The position numbers were made by a program, and so were the translations under genes. A stretch of DNA of 64,000 bases, taken from Calliopsis andreniformis (taxonomy: Eukaryota; Arthropoda; Insecta; Hymenoptera; Andrenidae). This document shows positions 55,901 through 64,000 of the stretch, in pieces. Numbering within the stretch: position 1 is the stretch's first letter; the number at the start of each line of letters is the position of its first letter. The notes below the pieces were generated by a model, which saw only the letters and a program-made list of their open reading frames with translations, was not told where the DNA came from and did not search any database. The stretch is taken from assembly GCF_051401765.1 (NCBI RefSeq), contig NC_135071.1:8534961-8598960 (forward strand), in the 5' to 3' direction.

Positions 55901-58811
55901 ACGAATATTTATTCCATCACTGGACAAATGAGATTGCGCAAAAAAAGAAAGGACTTTTTGCAAAATTTTCTATGATATCATTCAAGCGTTTTTGAATAAA
56001 AAATGTTAGTATTAGGAAAACGATGTTAACATTCACTCTAGTGTTTAGCATCCTTTTTATGGACGTGCTTACTAGACTATGGATATTTATATAAATTCAT
56101 ATTTTTTATAAATACGACTATAAAAGAGATTTATTTCATTCTTTAATTATAAATACGATATACTTTGTATTTTAGATATTTTTTATATTAGTACGTATTC
56201 TGAACTTTTTTCCTATTTAAATTTCCTATAAATATAGCAACACCTATAATTTATTATCCTGTTTGTGTGTTAAATAGTTTGCCTAAGTAAAGTAATCGTA
56301 AAATTGATAAACAAATTGAAATTGAATAAATTTCATTTATATATAGTTACAATATTTCTGAAACAAACAAATTTTGCAAAATCAATTATGTGAAGCTCAA
56401 TTTTATTCCATTCAAAGTAATCGAAATTTCAATTTTTTTCAAAATATGTATATAATTTCATTATTATTGAATAATTTTCTTTACTATTTTTGTATGTATC
56501 TTGTAAACATATTATCTGTCTGTCTGGTCACCATTATACTTGCTACAATCAAAATAATCCTCAAATCACTCCATTAGAATTGATCTACGTCACTTGGAGG
56601 TTCTTTGTCTATTTCTGGAAATACCATATGGCTCCAAATCCTTCGATCATATTTTTAGATCATTTAAATAGTATGTTTACACATAGTAAAAGCAAAGTGT
56701 ATCTGCGTTGAAACATTAAAAATGTTCATAAGGAATGTATTCCGATTGTTTACGATCATCGTCACGAAACTTCGTGGAAGGCTCAGTTTATAATGCACGG
56801 TGACGTTGTTCTCAATAACTTCATCGTAACTTACGAGAATAGAAGATGCAACATTGCAGAGTCAGTCTATTCAAAATGTGCTCTGTAGACTATAAACCTT
56901 GTTTATGTGGGTTATATTAAAAAAAATGTATACGATAAATAAAGAAAAAAAAACAGCTGCGTGACCTGCAAAATTTGGGGCTTAAAAGAAAGTCACGCTT
57001 TCACTAGTGCAGTTATTGAACGTGACGAAGAGCCTTTATTCGGTTGTTGCAATTTCACTGAATATGTCGCACATGTATTTCATAAGTGACAACTCTAAAC
57101 ACGCGATTTTTCAGTTATGAAGCAGTATAGTAAAGACACTTCTATTCATTCTAAAATTAATTGAACTTTAAAATTATGGAGTCCATTGAAAGAACTCTCA
57201 AAGTACAGATTTTAAATTATTTGAATAAGTATTTGCTTAATATTATATGTTTAATACATAATTTTTTTTTAAGCATATAAGTAGCTTTTTATTTCTCCTG
57301 GAAACATTTTTTTGAGCTGTTAGTTGAATATCGAATGATTTTTCTGAGAAACTGCCACTCTAATTTATGTTTATTTATATTTAATATAGGAGATATATAA
57401 GTACAGTTTCGTTTTCAATGTCAATAAAAACCGAATTCATTAATAATATTTATTTTTACTATTGTAATATTCTTATCATTATGTTCATTCGAATGTTTCA
57501 AAATTCAAAGTTCTTATAATTTGAAACAAGTATAAAATACAAAAGCAAACAATAAATTATATTTTGTAATACAATTTTATATAAGTTACAATTATGATAT
57601 TGCTTTAAAATTGAATCTGTTTGCAATGCAAAATGAATCAGATAGTTTAATTTCAATGCCTATTCGTTTCTTACAGGAGTCGAAATAGCTATAACTATAA
57701 TTGCAAAAAGAATTAACGTATGAATAGAAATGGTCTTAATTAGAATCTTGCTCATCTATTGTTTGTTTTCCGTGTACAAGAAACTCGATTGTTATCATAC
57801 GATAATGGAACTGTCATTGCCCTGCTTAAAATAAATTCGACTCATGCTACATATAATAAAATTTAATCTTTAAACTGATATTATGAGAATATCTTTTTAG
57901 TCTACATTAAACTTCAACTTTAAAATCCTAAATAAAACGTGCTTAACAAATACAATGCGAGGATCGAAGGAAAAGTAGGTCAACACCATGATATAATGGG
58001 AGGGATTCCTGCCTGCTGTAGCCCTGGCGAACGTGAATGTTTACGTGTCGTTATATTTACAAGAATGACGTAATATTGTTGAAAATGTACTGAAAATGTA
58101 CGTTTTAATTTACTCACATTTATTTACTGTAAAATTGTACCCAATGGTATTAATTAATTACATATTCTTATATATATGAATTTATTAGTATCTATGTATT
58201 TCTACTACATATTGTTTCTATGATTAATATCTATGTATTTCTATCTATGTATTGTTGTGTTTGTTAGATATCGTGGAGATTAAGATTATTTCTACGATAT
58301 TCGAAGTAATCTTCCTCATTGCATTAAAAGTTTACACAATTACGTGTTCCATTTATGGTGTTGACATCATTTCTTGACATCATCAGTGTTCAGGTATGAA
58401 GAAAAAGAATTCATAAATACATATACATATGTAAACGTGTTAAAAAACTATAAACCATATAATTTTGCATAAACCGATTGAATGAGAAGAGTGCAACAAA
58501 TAATATACGTCTGTGTCAGTCTGTCAATTTAAAACACGAATGTTTTATAATTTACATATTTTTTCATCTAATACCTTTTTATTTATAATTTAGTAAATTA
58601 ATACTTCGTGACTTAAAGTTGTTGAATCTCCTGTTCAACTGTTTTAAATTATTACAATGGACACGCTTTTCAATATTAATTGAATTTATTCAATTGCGAA
58701 TTCAATCTCAATTCAAATTATTTAATCTCAATTCAAATTATTGAATTTCAATTTTCAAGCACACGTTAAAATATCAAAACTGAGTCGCTTGTTTATCAAG
58801 AACGAACTTAC
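52906..58811. other. AT-rich region upstream of the four-TM gene
   Basis: No confident gene. It contains the candidate noncoding exon at 53.9 kb, a possible decayed transposase fragment at 55.78-55.96 kb and an orphan open stretch at 56.71-56.89 kb. Short direct repeats are at 58.7 kb, where ATCTCAATTCAAATTATT occurs twice in a row. Confidence 0.5.
53912..54060 (-). other. Candidate 5' noncoding exon of the four-TM gene
   Basis: On the minus strand a strong donor, TTTC before GTAAGTAAT, ends at 53912. It lies about 1 kb upstream of the first coding exon, which is itself preceded by a possible acceptor. The right boundary is a guess. It could be an alternative first exon. Confidence 0.3.
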
Positions 58812-58990
58812 GTGACAGATCGATGGTTTCGTTGCTCCGAACGTAATGTTCACCAGACGATGGTTGAGCAGCGACTAATGCAGATTGATCGTGAAAGAGC
58901 GACGCCAAGCTCCGATTTTCGTCTCCGAATGAAACACGGCTACGTTTATGCGATCACTACACACGCATTGTGTGTAGCCTCCATTTTACT
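58812..58990 (-). other. Candidate distal first exon (minus), GC-richer
   Basis: A GC-richer block on the minus strand ends in CTGTCAC before GTAAGTTC, a good donor. It is the first such block upstream of the four-TM gene and could be its distal promoter exon, 6 kb away. It could equally start an unrelated transcript. The plus-strand open frame here looks spurious. Confidence 0.3.
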
Positions 58991-59519
58991 ATAGTTCTGA
59001 CATCCTCATGCACAGTGACTCTCAAAGCCTGCCTTACCTACGCGTCATTACAAAACGAAATCCTAAGTATTCGAATTCCAAAGAGTATTGTGGAAAAAGA
59101 GACTTACAATGGGAAAGAAAAATGAAGGAAATTGTAGAAAATCATTTCGAGAAAATATAAAAAAATATTCAACCTATAATTATGCACAGTGGTTTAAAAA
59201 TAAATCGTTTATTTTTCATAAAAAAGTAACTTCTCGTTACAAGGCAAGAGGCTTTCCAAAATGTTTATTATTGAAACGTAAATCTTTTATGTAACTATAA
59301 AATTGATTGGTATTAAATTATAAAAAGTATTAGTTTCACATTCCAAACGGCTTAAACTATTTTCAAACATAATAACTGTTTAGATCAGCGATTGGTCAAT
59401 AAATCGTTCTGGCTTTGTTGAGTTTTGCACGTGGTGTGCCGACTAAGGTTTAGTTCGAAGGACCAGAGATACCTATGAAGTCTAAGTTATATCTGAATTT
59501 TATTTTGATAAATCTTCCT

Positions 59520-59700
59520 TTATGCAGAAATGCTTTCAGAGGGCGGAGAAAATATTCACAAATAGGAGCCTCCTTTGGGGTAGATTATGCCCAAATTCCT
59601 ACCACAGACATGGGAGGGAAGTCGTTGTTGACAGCACGTGGGGGTGGTGGGTACGTTCCGTGGGGTGACATCACCCCAGAAACGCTCAAGGGTAGCACGT
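59520..59700 (+). other. Orphan exon-like open segment
   Basis: A GC-richer open stretch after an AG at the end of CCTTTATGCAG. It reads RRKYSQIGASFGVDYAQ and continues with GGKSLLTARGGGGYVPWGD. Composition contrasts with the AT-rich DNA around it. I do not recognise the protein. The reverse strand is also partly open, so a mobile-element fragment is an alternative. The right-hand donor is weak. Confidence 0.3.
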
Positions 59701-60722
59701 TATATTTATTCATACTTTATTTATATGTATTTTATAGAAAAAGTTCTGAATGCATATACTCATTAAATAAGTAAATTTTGAAAGAATTAAGTTGAGAACC
59801 ATTAAGACGCTTTAAGTTCATTCAAGATATTGACGAGACTAAGTTTACATAGGGGGGAATATGGAATTTTAATTAACGGCATTAGATGTTTCTTAATACG
59901 CAATCATAACACTTTCGTGTGATCACAAATTTATATTTGAAAAGAAAATTTACCGTGTTCATCGGTTTATTGAACAGCGTAGTTTGTTTTTTCAAGAGCA
60001 GCGTGCCATTTAAATTCCATTATGAAGCCTTGATTCATTACTCACCAATCTATATGCACGTTAGTATGACTCATGCATGTTGTTCTTTTTGTCATACCCG
60101 GCGATAATGTATTGATTTGTCATTTTATGTGTACATTAAATGAATATGATAATAGGTCAAAGTTCTAAAGAAAGTTTCCACTGTTTCTGTTAATTCACTA
60201 TCCGGAAAGATATTGCAAAGTTAGAAAAAGTAGTTGATATTCTTTCACAGTGAAAGTGATGAATGTTGTAAGTGGCAATTTTTAAAAAACCGCGGTAAAA
60301 ATGAAAAACTGCTGCAACAGGTGTCACTCTTGTTTTATTTTATCATAAAAAACATTCCTTCTGATTAAATGTAAAGACGGGATTGAAGTATGGAATACAG
60401 TACTTAAACATTAACTGTACATTTAACTATTTCTTTTCATTCTCAAAATCAATGTATTCTCACATGGAGTTTTACGTAATTACATTCAATTTATGATTAT
60501 TATTATTTCTTATCAAAGTTATATTATATAGCAAAGTTTGTTTATTCAGAGTTAATACTTCGATGTTTTACTTTATTTTATTAAAAAGCAAAAATATGGG
60601 GATATATAATCGTCTTCAATTATAGAACCTCTTTAATCTGACTTACGGCTATGTAGATTCTAAAAATACGAATATATAAAGTACAATAGATGAGGGAATG
60701 ATTGTGTAGTAAAAGAGTGAAA

Positions 60723-60764
60723 ATGTTATTTGTCATTTTGACAGCTTCTGTAATCTGCAGTGGT
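60723..60764 (+). other. Possible signal-peptide exon
   Basis: An ATG opens MLFVILTASVICSG, a good signal-peptide core, and then meets a donor-like GTAATT. Read through, it stops after 26 codons. No partner exon could be assigned, and AT-rich DNA often yields such hydrophobic starts. Confidence 0.2.
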
Positions 60765-61567
60765 AATTTCTTCAAGAAACTGAAGTATAGACGCTACACC
60801 TAATTTCTTTTTAATTCAAATGTCATTAACAAAAAAATACATATAACGTATAAATATTCATCATAAAATTCCTTAATAAGAAATTCAGAAATTCTACCAA
60901 TACTATACTATAAATAATAGATATATATTATTATATACTACTATATTATTATATACTATAAATAATACCAAAGACTATAAATAATAGAAGAATTAAATAA
61001 TCGTGTATCACCATCATTATAATTAATTCAAAGTATTAATATTTACTCACCAAAGTAAAGAATTAATATTTACTAGAAAATATTTTTAGTGTGAGAACGA
61101 AATTCAAAAACTAAAATTTATAGGGAAATGTAATATTCTTTCCTCAATTTTAATAAATTCAATACATTCTCAGTTTCTATAAATAATAATAAATTTAATA
61201 ATACCATTCGTCTGGCAGAACGTTGAAACATTGTGCAATTTAAGTTCTTATCTTAACTGAGTCGATATTAATCTCAGTGATATTTTGTGAGCCGTTTTTC
61301 ACGAATTTTATTAAGAAGAACGTTTACGTTAATTCCACGCCCTCATAAATGACATCATTTCACTGGTTTGCGCAATGACGTCATATTATGTCGTAAAATT
61401 CGCATGCTTAAGGGGAATTTATAACAACGGACTGCAAGAACTCAGTCATTGCATCACATTCGTTAATAGATATTACCTAAGTGCGAAAGAAATGGCACAA
61501 TCTAGGCTGTAGTTCGATCTAACAATAAAACATGTCATGAATGCATTCTTGCATAAAATATGAGTTG

Positions 61568-61672
61568 ATGGACGTTTTCTTTCTGCTTGCTCTTCCTGCA
61601 TTCTTATGCTTTCTTCTCCTCTGTGTGTTTTGTGCCTCGTTCAGATTCGTTAAGTTAGTTAAATTTAAGTAA
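61568..61672 (+). other. Small open frame with one membrane segment
   Basis: Thirty-four codons beginning MDVFFLLALPAFLCFLLLCV, strongly hydrophobic, ending in basic residues and a TAA that overlaps a donor-like GTAATC. It could be a short transmembrane peptide, a leader exon or chance. It sits 180 bases left of the 92-base tandem repeat. Confidence 0.2.
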
Positions 61673-61850
61673 TCTGGGACTATTTTATCAATATAAACCT
61701 ATTATTTATTTTTCTTAAAATTTTCCTTGAAGTTTCTATGCCCGTTCTCCTAAATCAAAACCAGTTTATCAATGTGAACCTGTTATTTTTCTTGATTTCA
61801 AGTATCTTTTCAGGTTTCTAGTTTAGTGATTTTTCAATTTCCCTTGACTT

Positions 61851-62126
61851 AAAATAGTGCATTTAGAACGGTGTGAATTTGTATAGTGAGTATTTCGAGC
61901 AAGCTAACATAAATGTGTGAAAATATCAAAATATATTTTCACTAAATAGTGCATTTAGAACGGTGTGAATTTGTACAGTGAGTATTTCGAGCAAGCTAAC
62001 ATAAATGTGTGAAAATATAAAAATATATTTTCACTAAATAGTGCATTTAGAACGGTGTGAATGTGTATAGTGAGTATTTCGAGCAAGCTAACGTAAATGT
62101 GTGGAAATATAAAAATATATGAAATT
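61851..62126. repeat. Tandem repeat, 92-base unit, three copies
   Basis: Three adjacent copies of a 92-base unit containing TAGTGCATTTAGAACGGTGT and TTTCGAGCAAGCTAAC, with the shared TAGTGC word at 61855, 61947 and 62039. Copies differ at only a few positions; the last one diverges near its end. Noncoding. Confidence 0.93.
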
Positions 62127-62917
62127 ATAGCTTACTCACATAATACATTATTCATTTATCATAGTGTGTATATTATCGTTGAGATTCATCCATCGTTCTG
62201 AATCATCATTAGTCCTTGTAATTACATATCTCTAGCTCGTGGAAAAAATTAATCTAGGCAGGTCTATTATTATAAAATACAGAAATAACATAAATTATAA
62301 TGACAGAAATAACATAAATTAATTATTATAAATTAGGCAGATATAATATTTCAGGATATAAAACAATAAAATAGTTTCAGAAATTAAGGATTTAAATAAT
62401 TGTGCAAATAATTATTATTTGTTGAAAGCTATTCCTAAAGTAACCTAAAGTAAAGTTTGCATGATAGCGACCGAGAAAATCGGTTGCAAATATGTACGTG
62501 TTATAATTGTAGTAATGTATATTTCTTAATCTTGTAATTAATCTTGCAAATCATTTACAATCCTTGTTTTTGTAACGAAACATAGTACCTTTATGTTAGA
62601 AAATAGTTGTTTATTTTTGTGCAATTCAAAAACAGTAATACAATGACACTGAAAAGATTGAACATCGTGAGAATCACACGTATACATATTCAGCAGTCGG
62701 TTCTAAATTCATTTATAATTTTGGTTACTTCCATTCAAAATTAAATCGTCCAAATTAATCCTAAAATTGTTAATACTATAAATGTCGTGTGATAAAGACT
62801 CATGCAAAAGTGTCCTCAATAAAGTATTCGACTGTGGTAAACAATTTTTTAATCTTATAGCAGATTGAAGATGAAATTACTTTTAATCATTTCTTAGATA
62901 ATTTATTGTTTGGTTAG

Positions 62918-63649
62918 TAAATTCTGGGATCTCTTGGAGAATTTCTCATATCAAATCAGCCTGTCCACCGAAAAAAAAGAAGACTGTAACTGATGAAAAT
63001 AAAAAATCGTGCGATGAAAGTATAGGTGGAGTAGATCCTGATTATAAACGAAAAAAGTCATATATAACTCCTAGTCAAATTTGCCCAAGTACTAAACGTT
63101 GTTGCGTAATTAAAATGCAGGTAAAATAAACAAAAAACTATTTCTTCCTTTAAGAACAATATAAAGAGAAAAAATATATTTATTGATAATATATGCAATT
63201 ATATGTATTTGCAAGTACATACATATTAATTTCAGTAATTGACAGTTAACCACCAATTAGACATTGTAATATATAATAGTATAATATTAAATTTATAATC
63301 TTTTAATATTACACGTAATTTCCGCTCTTAAATTATAAAAAGTTTATATTTATTTCTTTTGCACCCTATTAAAAATGTACTAAATTTGCCTATCTTCAAT
63401 TTCACTATAATACATTAATAATTTTTTAAAATATTAAATTATTTATAGGATCCTTGCGCACCATGCTGTTGCGAAGATATTAAACCAAAATTACCACCTT
63501 GCCCACCTAAACGCCGGCATTGTGAGCCACGTGAGCCAATATGTGGCTGTGATCTTTGTCAGAAAAAAGGTGGAAACGACAAGTGTTGCGACAGAAATAG
63601 AGCTTTTCGGGGTATTACCCTTGATCCTAGATATTTTGAAAAGGCATGA
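62918..63649 (+). CDS. Unrecognised cysteine/lysine/proline-rich protein, 3' exons
   Basis: Two exons join in frame: one ending at 63120 before GTAAAATA, and the last at 63449-63649 with a TGA stop. The first reads CPPKKKKTVTDENKKSC and ends STKRCCVIKMQ. The second reads DPCAPCCCED, then PPCPPKRRHC, CGCDLCQKKG and DKCCDRNRAF. Cysteines occur in CC, CxC and CxxC groups, with many Lys and Pro. The left limit is uncertain (AG acceptors at 62917 or 62957) and phase demands at least one more 5' exon. I do not recognise the family; metal-binding or a sperm-type structural role is only a guess from composition. Confidence 0.5.
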
Positions 63650-64000
63650 AAGTTTTTTCGAAGAAACTATACTAATACAATTCAACGATGACTCTACATA
63701 TCATAAATTTGGTCATTAAATAAATATTATATTATTCGGAGCGTATTTTTTTATAAATCGCATAAATGAAATTTATGAACCATTAACAGTAGATATTTTA
63801 GACGAAGTCCAGCATAAACTTCTATATTTGAGGAACTTTACTTATGTAATGCATTTGAAAATTTACATGAAAATGCTTAGGAAAATGAAATATTTAACTT
63901 CATTATAATTTATTGGAAAAAAAGACAAAAAGCAAATTTGAAAAAATGGTATAAGATATTAAATAATCACGTAACTAAATAATGAAGCAGAAGTTAGAAC
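63650..64000. other. AT-rich tail of the window
   Basis: 3' flank of the cysteine-rich gene, with AATAAA at about 63719. Nothing else seen. Confidence 0.5.

Overview
The window is a piece of an AT-rich insect nuclear genome. Genes are split by short GT-AG introns, intergenic DNA is very AT-rich, and GC/CpG-richer islands sit at gene starts. Protein content fits an insect, probably a hymenopteran (bee, ant or wasp); that last step is inference from composition and gene type, not from a search. No tRNA, rRNA, CRISPR or bacterial-type operon was recognised.

Layout, left to right. 1-5086 (minus): MED1, the Mediator middle-module subunit, missing its 3' end at the left edge. 5087-10668: AT-rich DNA with no gene. 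10669-17776 (minus): dysfusion, a bHLH-PAS factor of the NPAS4 family, with nine coding exons and large 5' introns. 18.4-22.0 kb: AT-rich DNA holding a 342-bp transposon-like element. 22021-25094 (minus): Cp190-like BTB/zinc-finger insulator protein. 25.1-27.8 kb: divergent intergenic region with a 397-bp inverted-repeat element. 27783-29942 (plus): heparan sulfate D-glucuronyl C5-epimerase. 31299-32428 (plus): ZCRB1, a minor-spliceosome protein. 32997-34300 (plus): USB1, the U6 snRNA 3' exonuclease. 34704-37388 (minus): THOC1/HPR1. 37.4-41.6 kb: AT-rich, probably partly Smurf 3'UTR. 41641-46788 (minus): Smurf, a C2-WW-HECT ubiquitin ligase. 46.9-48.3 kb: a 269-bp tandem duplication and two more copies of the 18.7-kb element family. 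49626-52905 (minus): a 130-residue four-transmembrane protein with candidate 5' noncoding exons far upstream. 53-62.9 kb: mostly unassigned, with a 92-bp tandem repeat and several orphan short reading frames. About 62.9-63.65 kb (plus): the last two exons of an unrecognised cysteine-rich gene.

The genes are housekeeping and developmental regulators, not a single pathway. Three RNA-processing genes (ZCRB1, USB1, THOC1) lie side by side, and several products act in gene regulation (MED1, dysfusion, Cp190) or signalling (epimerase, Smurf). Exon boundaries were read by eye from splice sites and reading-frame phase. For each complete model the exon lengths sum to a multiple of three. I found no convincing undescribed multi-gene system. 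The best leads are the AAGACGTC-rich element family, the duplication upstream of Smurf, and the orphan cysteine-rich gene at the right edge.
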